From Metabacillus mangrovi (GTDB taxonomy: Bacteria; Bacillota; Bacilli; Bacillales; Bacillaceae), in the NCBI RefSeq assembly GCF_009711125.1, contig NZ_WMIB01000002.1, forward strand, positions 1 through 64,000: a stretch of 64,000 nt of DNA. Direction: 5' to 3'. This document shows, in pieces, positions 55,005 to 64,000 of this stretch (positions are counted from its first letter, which is position 1; each line of letters opens with the position of its first letter). A program made the position numbers and the translations under genes. Under the pieces are notes generated by a model. That model searched no databases and was not told the DNA's origin. It worked only from the letters and a program-made list of their open reading frames with translations.

Positions 55005-56345
55005 ATGAAAAAGATTCTGATCGCGAACAGGGGAGAAATTGCATCAAGGGTGATTGGTGCATGCAGGGAGATGGGGATAGAAACGATCGCCATCTATTCA
55101 GACGCTGACCGTGATCTGCCTTACGTTAATGAAGCTGATTTTTCTTTCCGGATCGGCGAGCCGCCGGTGGGGAAATCCTACCTGCAGGCAGACGCTATTC
55201 TGGAACTTGCCGTAAATGAAGGGGCGGATGCCATTCATCCCGGCTACGGTTTTCTTTCCGAGAATAGTGATTTTGTAAGGAAAGCCGAGGAAAAGGGTCT
55301 TGTGTTTATCGGACCGTCTTCAGAAATCATTGAAAAGATGGGGGACAAGGTGATTGCCCGCCAGACCATGATGGATGCGGGCATCCCGGTTGTGCCCGGC
55401 AGTGAGGACGGCTTAGCGGAAATACAGGCAGCTGTAGAGAAAGCAGAGAGCATCGGCTATCCTGTGATGCTGAAGGCAAGCGGGGGCGGGGGCGGCATCG
55501 GGATGCAGCTTTGCTTCGGGCAGGCGGAGCTTGAAAAGCATTTTGGTTCTGTAAAAGCGAGAGCGAAGGCTTATTTCGGAAATGAAGAAGTATTTCTTGA
55601 AAAATATATTTCAGAAGCCAGGCACATTGAGGTTCAAGTGTTCGGAGATGCTCACGGCAATATCGTGCATTTATATGAAAGAGAATGCTCCGTACAGCGC
55701 AGAAATCAAAAAGTGCTGGAGGAAGCACCCTCTCCGAGCATTTCAGAAGAAGCACGCCAAAGGATATGTGAATCGGCTGTCCGTGCAGCCCGCAGTGTCG
55801 GCTACACAAATGCGGGTACGGTGGAATTCATCATGGATGAAAACGAGCAGTTTTACTTTCTGGAGATGAATACAAGACTTCAGGTAGAACACCGGGTTAC
55901 GGAGATGATCACAGGGCTGGATCTTGTGGAATGGCAGATTCTTGCAGCGAGAGGGGAAAAACTGCCGCTTGTGCAAGAGGAAATCCAAAAAAACGGACAT
56001 GCGCTTGAATTTCGAATTTATGCGGAGGATCCGGTGAAATTCATGCCTTCGCCTGGTACCTTGGAGGTTTTTACATATCCTGAAACACCGGGATTTATCA
56101 TGGACCGGACGTATTCAGAAGGAAATCAGGTGACCCCGTTTTACGACCCGCTGATCTCAAAAGCTGTCATTTCGGGTGAAGATCGTGCCCGGGCTCTTTC
56201 TAAAGCGGAGAAGATTCTGGGGGAAATGAGAATTGAGGGTGTAAAATCGAACCTTCCGCTGTTTGAAAGGATGCTGCAGGAGGAAGAATTTCTTTCCGGA
56301 AACTATACCACCTCCTATTTGAAAAAGACAAAAATAACCGGATAA
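55005..56345 (+). CDS. Biotin carboxylase subunit of an acyl-CoA carboxylase
   Basis: A 446-residue ATP-grasp biotin carboxylase that carboxylates the biotin of its partner BCCP. ILIANRGEIASRVIGACREMG begins the BC domain. KASGGGGGIGMQLC is the ATP loop, and FLEMNTRLQVEHRVTEMITGLDLVEWQ the metal and bicarbonate site. The short C-terminus, without further domains, marks a separate-subunit enzyme. It is the first of a three-gene operon and resembles the yngH-type enzyme rather than housekeeping AccC. Ribosome site agggggtggg. Confidence 0.92.
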   Translation: MKKILIANRGEIASRVIGACREMGIETIAIYSDADRDLPYVNEADFSFRIGEPPVGKSYLQADAILELAVNEGADAIHPGYGFLSENSDFVRKAEEKGLVFIGPSSEIIEKMGDKVIARQTMMDAGIPVVPGSEDGLAEIQAAVEKAESIGYPVMLKASGGGGGIGMQLCFGQAELEKHFGSVKARAKAYFGNEEVFLEKYISEARHIEVQVFGDAHGNIVHLYERECSVQRRNQKVLEEAPSPSISEEARQRICESAVRAARSVGYTNAGTVEFIMDENEQFYFLEMNTRLQVEHRVTEMITGLDLVEWQILAARGEKLPLVQEEIQKNGHALEFRIYAEDPVKFMPSPGTLEVFTYPETPGFIMDRTYSEGNQVTPFYDPLISKAVISGEDRARALSKAEKILGEMRIEGVKSNLPLFERMLQEEEFLSGNYTTSYLKKTKITG

Positions 56346-56352
56346 AGGATGA

Positions 56353-56577
56353 ATGAGAATGAAAGAAGTAACGTCAAGCATGGCGGGAACAGTTTTAAAC
56401 GTAATGGCTAAGGAAGGAGAGCCCGTAGCTCAGGGGCAGGATCTGCTGATGCTTGAGTCCATGAAAATGGAAATTCCGATTGAATCTCCTTATGCAGGAA
56501 CGGTTAAAGAGCTGAAGGCAGGCATCGGGGATTTTGTAAACGAAGGAGATGTCCTTGTCATATTGGAGGGGGAGTAA
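56353..56577 (+). CDS. Biotin carboxyl carrier protein (single-domain)
   Basis: A 74-residue biotinyl domain. SSMAGTVLNVMAKEGEPVAQGQDLLMLESMKMEIPIESPYAGTVKEL has the biotinylation motif ESMKME (Lys38 in this numbering). It is much smaller than housekeeping AccB and has no N-terminal extension, like B. subtilis YngHB. An alternative start is the ATG two codons further on. It is eight bases after the carboxylase gene and four before the transferase gene. Confidence 0.9.
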   Translation: MRMKEVTSSMAGTVLNVMAKEGEPVAQGQDLLMLESMKMEIPIESPYAGTVKELKAGIGDFVNEGDVLVILEGE

Positions 56578-56580
56578 GGA

Positions 56581-58119
56581 ATGAAAATGATGGAGCTGAA
56601 CGAGCGCTTGAGGGAAAACGCGTCAAAGGCTGAGGCCGGAGGACATGAGAAATACCACGAGAAGGCCAGACAGCAGGGGAAGCTGTTTGTCCGCGACAGG
56701 CTTAAGCAGCTTTTTGATAACGGACAGTACTCAGAGGACGGCAAGTTTGCAAACCACCTCGCGGGAGATCTCCCGGCAGACGGAGTGGTCACAGCAATCG
56801 GAAAAGTCCATGGACAGACTGTATGTGTCATGGCGAACGATTCAACGATAAAAGCCGGTTCATGGGGTGCCCGGACGGTGGAGAAAATCATTCGCATCCA
56901 GGAAACGGCTGAAAAACTGATGGTGCCGCTGCTGTACCTCGTGGATTCTGCGGGGGCCAGAATCACTGACCAGCTTGACATGTTCCCAAACCGGAGAGGA
57001 GCCGGGCGGATTTTTCATAACCAGGTCCGTCTTTCGGGGATGATTCCTCAAATATGTCTTCTATTCGGTCCATCTGCAGCAGGGGGTGCGTATATTCCTG
57101 CCTTCTGTGATATCGTCATAATGGTCGATGGAAACGCATCCATGTACCTCGGCTCACCGAGAATGGCAGAGAAGGTGATCGGCGAGAAGGTCTCCCTCGA
57201 AGAAATGGGCGGAGCTAGAATGCACTGCAGCATCAGCGGCTGCGGAGATCTGCTTGTTTCGTCTGAAGAAGAGGCAATTGCCGAAGCGCGGACGTATTTG
57301 ACTTACTTTCCTGCAAGCTGCCAGGGCAAGCCGGGAGCAGCAGATCCGGTTTCACCTGCAGCCGGAAAAAGACTGTCTGAAATTGTACCGGAGAATCAGA
57401 ACGCGCCATTTGATATGTATGAAGCAATCTCTGCTCTGATTGATGAAGGCAGCTTTTTCGAAATCAAGAAGCTGTTCGCCCAGGAACTGATCACCGGACT
57501 CGCGAGGATCGGAGGCAGAACGGTCGGAATCGTGGCGAATCAGCCCCGGGTAAAGGGCGGTGTGTTATTTGTGGATTCAGCCGATAAAGCAGCAAAGTTC
57601 TGTGCGCTGTGCGACGCTTTTCACATCCCTCTGCTATTCCTAGCTGATGTGCCCGGCTTTATGATCGGAACGAAGGTGGAGCGTGCAGGAATTATCCGGC
57701 ACGGTGCCAAAATGATTGCTGCGATGAGCTCTGCTACCGTTCCGAAAATCTCGGTGATTATAAGGAAGGCATACGGTGCCGGTCTCTATGCCATGTCAGG
57801 CCCTGCGTTCGAACCGGATTGCTGCATTGCGCTCCCATCAGCGCAAATTGCTGTTATGGGGCCAGAAGCAGCTGTTAATGCCGTCTATTCTAATAAGATC
57901 AATGAGATTCAAGACCCTAAAGAACGAATGCAGTATGTGATGGAGAAGCAGCGGGAATACAAAGAATCAATCGATATTTATAAGCTGGCTTCAGAGATGA
58001 TCATCGACCATATTGTCGGTGCCGATGAGCTGAGGGATGAGCTGATCTCACGTTTTGGTCAATACGAGACGAAGAATCAGCCGCTTCCTTTTAAGAAGCA
58101 CCCTGTATATCCTGTGTAA
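56581..58119 (+). CDS. Acyl-CoA carboxylase carboxyltransferase subunit
   Basis: A 512-residue crotonase-superfamily carboxyltransferase with fused alpha/beta halves, as in propionyl-, methylcrotonyl- and geranyl-CoA carboxylases. N-terminal half: YLVDSAGARITDQLDMFPNRRGAGRIFHNQVRLSGMIPQI and GPSAAGGAYIPAFCD. C-terminal half: FLADVPGFMIGTKVERAGIIRHGAKMI and KAYGAGLYAMSG. The acyl-CoA substrate cannot be read off reliably. With the two genes upstream it forms a complete biotin enzyme. It ends at a strong terminator. Confidence 0.92.
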   Translation: MKMMELNERLRENASKAEAGGHEKYHEKARQQGKLFVRDRLKQLFDNGQYSEDGKFANHLAGDLPADGVVTAIGKVHGQTVCVMANDSTIKAGSWGARTVEKIIRIQETAEKLMVPLLYLVDSAGARITDQLDMFPNRRGAGRIFHNQVRLSGMIPQICLLFGPSAAGGAYIPAFCDIVIMVDGNASMYLGSPRMAEKVIGEKVSLEEMGGARMHCSISGCGDLLVSSEEEAIAEARTYLTYFPASCQGKPGAADPVSPAAGKRLSEIVPENQNAPFDMYEAISALIDEGSFFEIKKLFAQELITGLARIGGRTVGIVANQPRVKGGVLFVDSADKAAKFCALCDAFHIPLLFLADVPGFMIGTKVERAGIIRHGAKMIAAMSSATVPKISVIIRKAYGAGLYAMSGPAFEPDCCIALPSAQIAVMGPEAAVNAVYSNKINEIQDPKERMQYVMEKQREYKESIDIYKLASEMIIDHIVGADELRDELISRFGQYETKNQPLPFKKHPVYPV

Positions 58120-58125
58120 AAGAAA

Positions 58126-58168
58126 AAGACTCCTTCCGCGGTCTGCTGCGGAGGGAGTTTTTTTTGTA
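58126..58168 (+). terminator. Terminator after the acyl-CoA carboxylase operon
   Basis: Long imperfect stem gactccttccgc/gcggagggagttt with eight T. Confidence 0.8.
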
Positions 58169-58233
58169 CGGATTGCCGCGTTTTTGCCACGAAAAATTTG
58201 GTATGATAAAGGAAGTGAAAGGGGCTGTGTCGA

Positions 58234-59127
58234 TTGGAAGCTGGAATAATCGGAGGAGGGGCGATGGGGCTGCTTTATGCTGCTTTTTTGAGCCGGCGCC
58301 ACAAGATTACGCTCTATACAAATACAGAGGAACAAGCCGCTGAAATCAATGAAAAGGGAGCGGCGCTGCTAAAAGAGGGAGTGCCGGGTATTCATCGTTT
58401 TCAAGCATCTGCTCAAAGGGAGTACAAAGAGGAGCTTCTGATCATCACTGTAAAGCAATTTCAGCTGGAACCTGTGTTATCGGTGCTTGCAAGCCTCCGG
58501 GGCCGGACTCTGCTGTTTCTGCAAAATGGGATGAGCCATGTCAATGCTCTGGATCAGCTCACTGGCCACAGCATCTATACCGGTACGGTCAGCCATGGGG
58601 TTTCCAGAGAATCGCTGCGGGAAATCCGGCTGAATGGCATCGGCCAAACCGTATATGCTCCTTTTCCGGAAGGGATGAACAGCCGTTTGATTCAAATGCT
58701 GGATTCCGGAGATTTTCCATTCGTCTTTCAAAATGACTGGTATCCTGTTCTTGCTCAGAAACTGCTGGTCAACGCATGCATTAATCCGCTGACGGGGCTG
58801 CTGAACGTGAAGAATGGGGAATTAGTGGAGAACCCAAGGTACTTTACGATGCTAAAACAGGTTTTTGAAGAAGTCTTCCCGGTTCTGGACCTTGAGGATG
58901 AGCATGCACACTGGAAGAAGGTACAGGAGATCTGTTCCAATACGGCGCTCAATACGTCTTCCATGCTGCAGGATCTTCACAATGGCCGGAACACGGAGAT
59001 TGACTCCATGACCGGCTATTTACTGGGTCAGGCAGACGAAAAAGGAATGTATTTACCTGTGACGGCTTTTCTATATGAAGCAATTAAAGGGCTGGAGAGA
59101 GACTGCAGACGGAGGGGAAAGGCTTGA
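58234..59127 (+). CDS. panE: 2-dehydropantoate 2-reductase family protein (YlbQ)
   Basis: A 297-residue NADPH-dependent ketopantoate reductase-type enzyme (pantothenate/CoA synthesis). AGIIGGGAMGLLYAAFLS is the Rossmann loop. LLFLQNGMSHVNAL, GTVSHGVS and QKLLVNACINPLTGLLNVKNGEL hold the substrate-binding Asn and catalytic Lys. The start is TTG 58234, 9 bases after AAAGGGG. It overlaps the next gene by one base (tgATG). The position equals ylbQ of B. subtilis. Confidence 0.88.
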   Translation: MEAGIIGGGAMGLLYAAFLSRRHKITLYTNTEEQAAEINEKGAALLKEGVPGIHRFQASAQREYKEELLIITVKQFQLEPVLSVLASLRGRTLLFLQNGMSHVNALDQLTGHSIYTGTVSHGVSRESLREIRLNGIGQTVYAPFPEGMNSRLIQMLDSGDFPFVFQNDWYPVLAQKLLVNACINPLTGLLNVKNGELVENPRYFTMLKQVFEEVFPVLDLEDEHAHWKKVQEICSNTALNTSSMLQDLHNGRNTEIDSMTGYLLGQADEKGMYLPVTAFLYEAIKGLERDCRRRGKA

Positions 59128-59510
59128 TGGGAATACTGACATTTCTAATGGGAGCGGCAGCGATCGTGCCGGCTGTCTGTTTTATACTCCTTGTTTTTGC
59201 ATTTAAAGCCATTTCAGGGAAAGGGAAACGGGCGGTGCTCGCCGCAGCAGATGCAAGTGTAATGATTTTCTTTTTTTCCGTATACATAAAAATCATGACT
59301 TTATGGAATCCTCTGCCTTCCATTTATCTGTTTTGGAGCGCTGCTGCATGGACCGGAGTCTTTGTCCTGTTTTACTGGAAGACCCGCTGGAAGAGGCCTC
59401 GGGCCGCTTTTAAGAAGATGTGGAGACTGTCTTTTATGGCATACTTTGCGGCATCATCGGTTTTGTTTTTATACGGTGCATTCTTGAGCATCGCAAAAGA
59501 GTTTTCGTGA
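59127..59510 (+). CDS. DUF3397 family membrane protein
   Basis: A 127-residue protein with four hydrophobic helices (about 5-25, 35-55, 62-82 and 102-122) and a basic loop KTRWKRPRAAFKKMWR. This is the DUF3397 pattern often found before bshC in Bacillus. Function unknown. The ATG overlaps the panE stop (TGATG). It probably shares the panE transcript. Confidence 0.82.
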   Translation: MGILTFLMGAAAIVPAVCFILLVFAFKAISGKGKRAVLAAADASVMIFFFSVYIKIMTLWNPLPSIYLFWSAAAWTGVFVLFYWKTRWKRPRAAFKKMWRLSFMAYFAASSVLFLYGAFLSIAKEFS

Positions 59511-59596
59511 ACTGGAAACGTATTTTTTAACAAAGCGGTGAAGAAGTGCTATACTTTTTCTCGGAATGCATTTTTAACCGAGAAAGGAAGTACATC

Positions 59597-61219
59597 ATGG
59601 AGATATACGAGTTCTCCCTGCCATCGGCAAATCCGTTTGTCAGTAAGCTTACCGGTAATTCACTGGATTCTCATACATACTTTGATTATGACTTCCATCA
59701 GGAAGATGTTTATCAGAAAAGGCAGCAGGAAATTATGTCCCGCTCCTTTGACAGAACCGGATTATGCCGTTATCTGAAAAGCTATAACGAGAAGTTCAGG
59801 GCACCTGCTGTCATGGACAATATTGACCGGCTTCAGGAAGACGGCAGCACGGTAGTGATCGGAGGGCAGCAAGCGGGGCTGCTGACAGGTCCTCTTTATA
59901 CCATACATAAAATCATCTCCATCCTTGCTCTTGCCAAAGAGCAGGAGCAGGAGCTCGGCAAGCCTGTCATCCCAATGTTCTGGATCGCCGGTGAGGATCA
60001 CGACTTTGAAGAGATCAACCACGTTTTTGTGAACCATGCGGGCAAGATGAAGAAGAAAACGATCGGACAGCGGATACTGGAAAAACGGCCTGCTGCAGCA
60101 ATCGAGCTCGACCGTGAAGCCTGTAAAGACTGGGCCGTCGATATCCTTCGTGAATTTGGTGAAACTTCCTATACGAAGGGCCTCCTGAAGAAGCTCACAC
60201 ATATGATCGATCAGTCGGCAACTTATACAGAATTCTTTGAATGGCTCGTTATGGATATGTTCGGTTCAGAAGGTCTGGTCCTTATCCAGTCTGCAGACGC
60301 AGGGCTGCGAGAGATGGAAACAGAGCACTTTACCAAACTGATCCGCTTGAACAAAGAAATATCCGATGCCGTAACCGATCAGCAAAAGGTACTAACGGAC
60401 AGTGGGTTCAACCCGATTATCGATTCAGCACCCGGCAGTGCGCACCTCTTTTTTGAAAGCGGCCATCAGCGTCTCCTTCTTTACCGGGATGAGGGTGGAA
60501 GGTTCACGGATAAAGAAGGAAGCCTTTCCTTTACAGAAGAAGAGCTCCTGAACGAACTGAGAACGTTCCCCTGTAAATTCAGCAACAATGTCGTGACAAG
60601 GCCTGTCATGCAGGAGCTCATGCTGCCTGTTCTAGGGTTTATCGCGGGTCCCGGTGAGCTTGCATATTGGGCTGAGTTGAAAAAGGTATTCGAAGTGATG
60701 GGCATTAAAATGCCTGTTGTGGTCCCGAGACTCAATATTACGATTTTGGAAAGGGCGGTCGAAGCGGATCTTGCTGACTTGAATCTTGATTTGGATCAGG
60801 CTTTATCCGGAGACTTGGGCGCTATGAAGGCAGAATGGCTGGAGCAGAACAGAGGACTCGATATAAACGCCCTTGAAGCCGGCTCGGCTGCTGATATGGA
60901 GAGAATCCATAAAACCCTGAGTGAAAAAGTGGTAAGCGAGTTCCCTGGAATGAAGAGTTATACCGACAAAAACCTTCAATTCATCCTTAGGCAATTGGAC
61001 CTCTTAAAAAGAGAAACTGAAAAAAATATCGAGCGAAAGCATCATGCCGTGTTATCGAAATTTGACAGAGCAGAGCTCTTTTTGAAGCCTGAAGGCGGTT
61101 TTCAGGAGAGAACCTGGAACATTTTTTATTATTTAAACAAATTTGGCGGAAGCTTTCCTGTAAAACTATCCCGTTTGTCATATTCCTTTAACAATCAACA
61201 TAAGGTTGTCAAATTATAA
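59597..61219 (+). CDS. bshC: Bacillithiol biosynthesis cysteine-adding enzyme BshC
   Basis: A 540-residue enzyme that joins Cys to GlcN-malate in the last step of bacillithiol synthesis. GGQQAGLLTGPLYTIHKIISIL and IPMFWIAGEDHDFEEINHVFV in the Rossmann core, PVVVPRLNITILERAVEADL mid-protein, a coiled-coil segment, and the C-terminal RTWNIFYYLNKFG are all typical. ATG 59597 (MEIYEFSLP) follows GAAAGGAAG; the longer ORF to 59546 has no site. Same place as yllA in B. subtilis. Confidence 0.94.
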   Translation: MEIYEFSLPSANPFVSKLTGNSLDSHTYFDYDFHQEDVYQKRQQEIMSRSFDRTGLCRYLKSYNEKFRAPAVMDNIDRLQEDGSTVVIGGQQAGLLTGPLYTIHKIISILALAKEQEQELGKPVIPMFWIAGEDHDFEEINHVFVNHAGKMKKKTIGQRILEKRPAAAIELDREACKDWAVDILREFGETSYTKGLLKKLTHMIDQSATYTEFFEWLVMDMFGSEGLVLIQSADAGLREMETEHFTKLIRLNKEISDAVTDQQKVLTDSGFNPIIDSAPGSAHLFFESGHQRLLLYRDEGGRFTDKEGSLSFTEEELLNELRTFPCKFSNNVVTRPVMQELMLPVLGFIAGPGELAYWAELKKVFEVMGIKMPVVVPRLNITILERAVEADLADLNLDLDQALSGDLGAMKAEWLEQNRGLDINALEAGSAADMERIHKTLSEKVVSEFPGMKSYTDKNLQFILRQLDLLKRETEKNIERKHHAVLSKFDRAELFLKPEGGFQERTWNIFYYLNKFGGSFPVKLSRLSYSFNNQHKVVKL

Positions 61220-61230
61220 CGTAATTTTTT

Positions 61231-61263
61231 TAAAAATCCTGTGCTGTACAGGGTTTTTTTTTG
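61231..61263 (+). terminator. Terminator after bshC
   Basis: Stem aatcctgt/acagggtt with a nine-T run. Confidence 0.7.
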
Positions 61264-61288
61264 TTTTCAAAACGTGTAGAATAGGAAG

Positions 61289-61334
61289 TGGAGATAAGTG
61301 GGGGAAAGTGGTGAGTTTGGGGGAGAAGGTGGGG
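61289..61334 (+). promoter_or_regulatory. MraZ operator (TGG repeats, 10-bp period) before mraZ
   Basis: TGGNN starts at 61289, 61299, 61309, 61318 and 61330: TGGAG, TGGGG, TGGTG, TGGGG, TGGGG, the first three separated by exactly 5 bases. MraZ proteins bind direct TGGGN repeats with 5-bp spacers at their own promoter, so this is the likely autoregulatory site of the division cluster. Confidence 0.7.
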
Positions 61335-61341
61335 ACAGGCT

Positions 61342-61773
61342 ATGTTCATGGGGGAATTTCAGCATACAATCGATGCAAAAGGCCGCATGATCGTCCCAGC
61401 TAAATTCCGTGAAGGGCTTGGTGAGTCTTTTGTCCTAACGAGAGGTCTGGACCAATGCCTGTTCGGTTATCCGATGGCCGAATGGATTATCATGGAAGAT
61501 AAACTCAAAGCTCTGCCGCTGACTAAAAAAGACGCTCGGGCGTTTACACGATTCTTCTTTTCTGGTGCAGTAGAATGTGAACTGGATAAACAGGGGCGGA
61601 TCAACATTGCATCCCCTCTGCTGAATTACGCAAAGCTTGAGAAAGATTGCGTCGTCATCGGTGTATCAAATCGAATTGAATTATGGAGCAGGCCGATTTG
61701 GGAAGACTATGTCAGCAAGCAGGAAGACTCTTTTGCGGAAATTGCTGAAAACATGATCGATTTTGATATATAA
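61342..61773 (+). CDS. mraZ: Transcriptional regulator MraZ
   Basis: A 143-residue protein of two AbrB-like swapped-hairpin domains, each with a DxxxR motif: [14 protein letters not shown] and [16 protein letters not shown]. It is a ring-forming DNA-binding protein that controls the mra/dcw cluster. ATG 61342 ([10 protein letters not shown]), with the AAGGTGGGG site that is also the last operator repeat, so binding may also block translation initiation. First gene of the division cluster. Confidence 0.95.
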   Translation: MFMGEFQHTIDAKGRMIVPAKFREGLGESFVLTRGLDQCLFGYPMAEWIIMEDKLKALPLTKKDARAFTRFFFSGAVECELDKQGRINIASPLLNYAKLEKDCVVIGVSNRIELWSRPIWEDYVSKQEDSFAEIAENMIDFDI

Positions 61774-61859
61774 TGAATCGTTGTGCGAGAGCGGCAAAAG
61801 ATCCGGTTAAAGCTGCATCCAAAATCCATTCGAATTTGATAAAAAAGGCGGGAACATCC

Positions 61860-62792
61860 ATGTTTGAACATAAAACTGTATTATTGAAGGAAACGGTAGA
61901 TGGCCTGAACATTAAAGAAAACGGTACATACGTAGATTGCACTCTTGGCGGTGCGGGACACAGCGAGTACCTGCTGTCGCAACTATCCCCCGAAGGCAGA
62001 TTGTTTGCCTTTGACCAGGATGATACGGCGATTGAACATGCCGGAGAAAAGCTGGCGGCTTATGAAGGACAGGCTATTCTCATCAAAAGCAATTTCAGGC
62101 ACATCCGTGAAAAGCTTGCTGAACATGGCGTAACAGCTGTGGACGGCATCCTCTTCGACCTTGGAGTATCCTCTCCGCAGCTCGATACACCGGAGCGCGG
62201 CTTCAGCTACCATCATGATGCTCCGCTGGACATGCGTATGGATCAGCAATCAGACATCTCAGCATATGAGGTCGTTAATACTTGGAGCTATGAAGACCTT
62301 GTCCGTATTTTTTTCAGATACGGAGAGGAGAAGTTTTCTAAGCAGATTGCAAGGAAGATAGAAGCGCGGCGCGAAAAAGAGCCGATCAGAACGACAGGTG
62401 AACTCGTCGAACTGATCAAGGAAGGAATACCTGCTCCTGCAAGGAGAACCGGAGGCCATCCGGCCAAACGGATTTTCCAGGCCATCCGCATCGCGGTAAA
62501 TGATGAACTGAAAGTGTTTGAAGAAGCCATTGAACAGTCCATCGAACTTCTGGGTCCTAAAGGAAGAATCAGTGTCATCACATTTCATTCCCTTGAAGAC
62601 CGGATCTGCAAAACCGCGTTTAAGCAAGCGGCAGAAATCCCGCAGCTTCCACCGGGGCTGCCAGTGATCCCGAAGGAGTTCGAGCCGAAAATCAAATTAA
62701 TTACAAGGAAGCCGATTTTGCCTGCAGAAGAGGAACTGACGGACAATAACCGTTCCCGTTCAGCGAAGCTCCGAATCGCAGAAAAAATCTAG
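61860..62792 (+). CDS. rsmH: 16S rRNA (cytosine-1402 N4)-methyltransferase RsmH
   Basis: A 310-residue SAM methyltransferase (former MraW): [38 protein letters not shown] (SAM loop), [34 protein letters not shown]. It methylates the ribosomal P site of 16S rRNA. ATG 61860 follows AAGGCGGGAAC; the ORF extends upstream to 61773, but those codons lack a site. Confidence 0.95.
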   Translation: MFEHKTVLLKETVDGLNIKENGTYVDCTLGGAGHSEYLLSQLSPEGRLFAFDQDDTAIEHAGEKLAAYEGQAILIKSNFRHIREKLAEHGVTAVDGILFDLGVSSPQLDTPERGFSYHHDAPLDMRMDQQSDISAYEVVNTWSYEDLVRIFFRYGEEKFSKQIARKIEARREKEPIRTTGELVELIKEGIPAPARRTGGHPAKRIFQAIRIAVNDELKVFEEAIEQSIELLGPKGRISVITFHSLEDRICKTAFKQAAEIPQLPPGLPVIPKEFEPKIKLITRKPILPAEEELTDNNRSRSAKLRIAEKI

Positions 62793-62864
62793 CTGCCATC
62801 CATAGAGAGAAAGAAAGCCTTTGAAAACATAAAAAAACTAGAAGGATGAAGAGGAGGTTCAGCC

Positions 62865-63233
62865 ATGAGCAATTTAGCCGTTAAGGTCAATCAACGCGCA
62901 CAGGAAAAGACGAAGCAACAGCCGCAAAGCCAGCCGCAGACAGCTCCTGTCAAAAGAAGACTTCCCATTACACTGGGAGAAAGAGTATTGGCTGTCCTGT
63001 TTGTCCTCGGGCTGGCTGCTGCGAGCTTTCAATTGATCGCAAACAGTGTTGCTGCATATCAGTCAAGCATGGAAATTCAAAAGCTGGAACAGCAGGTTGA
63101 TGCACAAAGCAGAACGAATGCGGATCTGCAGGTTCAGGTGAAGGAATTGAGCAATTACGACACCATCTTAAAAAAAGCGAAAGAAAATGGGCTCAAGCTC
63201 GATAAAAACAATGTAAAGGCTATTCAGGAATAA
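62865..63233 (+). CDS. ftsL: Cell-division protein FtsL
   Basis: A 122-residue bitopic protein. A short Gln/Pro-rich cytoplasmic part ([19 protein letters not shown]), one membrane helix (about 38-60), then an extracytoplasmic coiled coil (about 64-105), the FtsL/DivIC-type layout. It bridges DivIB/DivIC and PBP2B/FtsW in the divisome. AAGAGGAGG ribosome site; one base before pbpB. Confidence 0.93.
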   Translation: MSNLAVKVNQRAQEKTKQQPQSQPQTAPVKRRLPITLGERVLAVLFVLGLAAASFQLIANSVAAYQSSMEIQKLEQQVDAQSRTNADLQVQVKELSNYDTILKKAKENGLKLDKNNVKAIQE

Positions 63234-63234
63234 C

Positions 63235-64000
63235 ATGGCGAAAAAGAATAAAAATATGAATAGAGGAGCAGCCGCATTAGCATTAGTGTTTGCGGTGCTC
63301 TTCTTTATCATTACGGGGAGATTTCTGTACATCCAGCTTACAGGACAAGTAGACGGTCAGGTTTTGGCGGCACGGGCGGCACAAAAGTACGAAAAACAGC
63401 AATCGCTCGAAGCGTCAAGGGGAGCCATCCTGGACCGGAACGGTGAAGCGATCGCCGAGGATACATCAGCTTATACGCTCGTGGCCATTCTTGATGAGAC
63501 CCTCACCACGAATCCAAAAAAGCCGCAGCATGTAATAGATAAAGACAAGACGGCTGAAAAACTGGCGCCGATTTTGGATATTGAAAAATCGGAAGCGCTT
63601 GGCTTTCTTGAAAAAGATGCAAAGCAGGTTGAGTTTGGAGCGGACGGAAGGAATTTAAGCCAGACAGAAAAGCTAAAAATTGAAAAGCTGAAGCTGCCGG
63701 GTATCGCTTTTATCAAAAATCAAAAACGCTTCTATCCGAATGGTGTGTTCGCATCTCATATCATAGGCTACGCCCAGAAAGATGAAGAAACAGGGAAAAC
63801 CTCAGGCATGCTTGGGCTTGAAAAAAGCCTGGACCGCTATCTTCAGGAAAAGGACGGACTCATTAAATACAACAGTGACCAGTTCGGCTGGAAGCTTCCC
63901 GGAAGCAAGGACAAGATTACGAAGCCGGATAACGGAAGCAGTGTGTATTTAACCCTTGACCAGAAAATCCAGACCTTCCTTGAAGATTCGATGAATCAGG
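63235..64000 (+). CDS. pbpB: Penicillin-binding protein 2B, N-terminal part (cut by window)
   Basis: The first 255 codons of a class B PBP. Short basic cytoplasmic tail ([11 protein letters not shown]), membrane helix about 11-31, the pedestal motif [22 protein letters not shown], then the dimerisation domain with [40 protein letters not shown], and YLTLDQKIQ at the edge. It is the septal transpeptidase partner of FtsW. The frame is open to the last base; the SxxK active site lies beyond the window. Confidence 0.95.
   Translation, partial: MAKKNKNMNRGAAALALVFAVLFFIITGRFLYIQLTGQVDGQVLAARAAQKYEKQQSLEASRGAILDRNGEAIAEDTSAYTLVAILDETLTTNPKKPQHVIDKDKTAEKLAPILDIEKSEALGFLEKDAKQVEFGADGRNLSQTEKLKIEKLKLPGIAFIKNQKRFYPNGVFASHIIGYAQKDEETGKTSGMLGLEKSLDRYLQEKDGLIKYNSDQFGWKLPGSKDKITKPDNGSSVYLTLDQKIQTFLEDSMNQ

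Overview
The window is a chromosomal segment of a spore-forming member of the Bacillaceae (Bacillus sensu lato). Gene order follows the Bacillus subtilis ykyA-pdhABCD-speA-yktA/B-suhB-typA-yla-ftsW-pycA-cta-ylb-bshC-mraZ-rsmH-ftsL-pbpB interval almost gene for gene. Strong AGGAGG-type ribosome binding sites, frequent TTG and GTG starts, sporulation genes (yjcZ-like, ylaJ, ylbD, ylbJ, rsfA) and bacillithiol synthesis (bshC) all fit. Genus and species cannot be fixed from the sequence alone. No prophage, CRISPR array, rRNA, tRNA or intact insertion sequence is seen.

Layout. 1-660 is a cluster of dispersed hairpin repeats, followed by a YjcZ-type spore peptide with a sigma-K-like promoter. 1.2-7.3 kb holds ykyA and the pyruvate dehydrogenase operon. 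7.3-13.5 kb holds a small lipoprotein, a BCCT osmoprotectant transporter, the SR1/SR1P dual-function RNA with two CcpN-like operators, speA and a nitronate monooxygenase. 13.5-25.4 kb is the ykt/yla block: suhB, typA, ylaF/H/I/J/L/N, phoH-type ylaK and ftsW. 25.4-28.9 kb is pycA, preceded by two CcpN-like boxes. 29.6-31.1 kb is a photolyase. 31.1-39.8 kb holds haem A synthesis (ctaA, ctaB), cytochrome caa3 oxidase (ctaCDEF) and its assembly factors (ctaG, a DUF420/CtaM-like protein), interrupted by 0.9 kb of repeats. 40-52.5 kb is the ylb block with rsmD, coaD, ylbJKL, tmcAL, ylbN and rpmF. 52.8-59.5 kb holds an enoyl-CoA hydratase homologue, rsfA, ylbP, a three-gene biotin-dependent acyl-CoA carboxylase operon, a PanE-family reductase and a DUF3397 protein. 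59.6 kb to the end is bshC and the start of the division/cell-wall cluster (mraZ, rsmH, ftsL, pbpB cut by the window edge).

Metabolically the segment centres on pyruvate. It contains PDH (to acetyl-CoA), PycA (to oxaloacetate), the CcpN-type control points, and the oxidase that takes up the reducing power. The rest is housekeeping (RNA modification, CoA synthesis, translation GTPase), division and sporulation.

The main unexplained structure is a set of three intergenic arrays (about 19003-19265, 28952-29546 and 52608-52697) of degenerate units spaced 21 bp apart with occasional 18-bp steps. Units of the first and third arrays are recognisably related in sequence across 33 kb, and the second has the same geometry with a different core and a 102-bp higher-order period. 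Other points of interest are the CcpN-like pair before pycA, covariation in the nested hairpin repeats, and three genes whose best ribosome binding sites point to ATT or CTG start codons.
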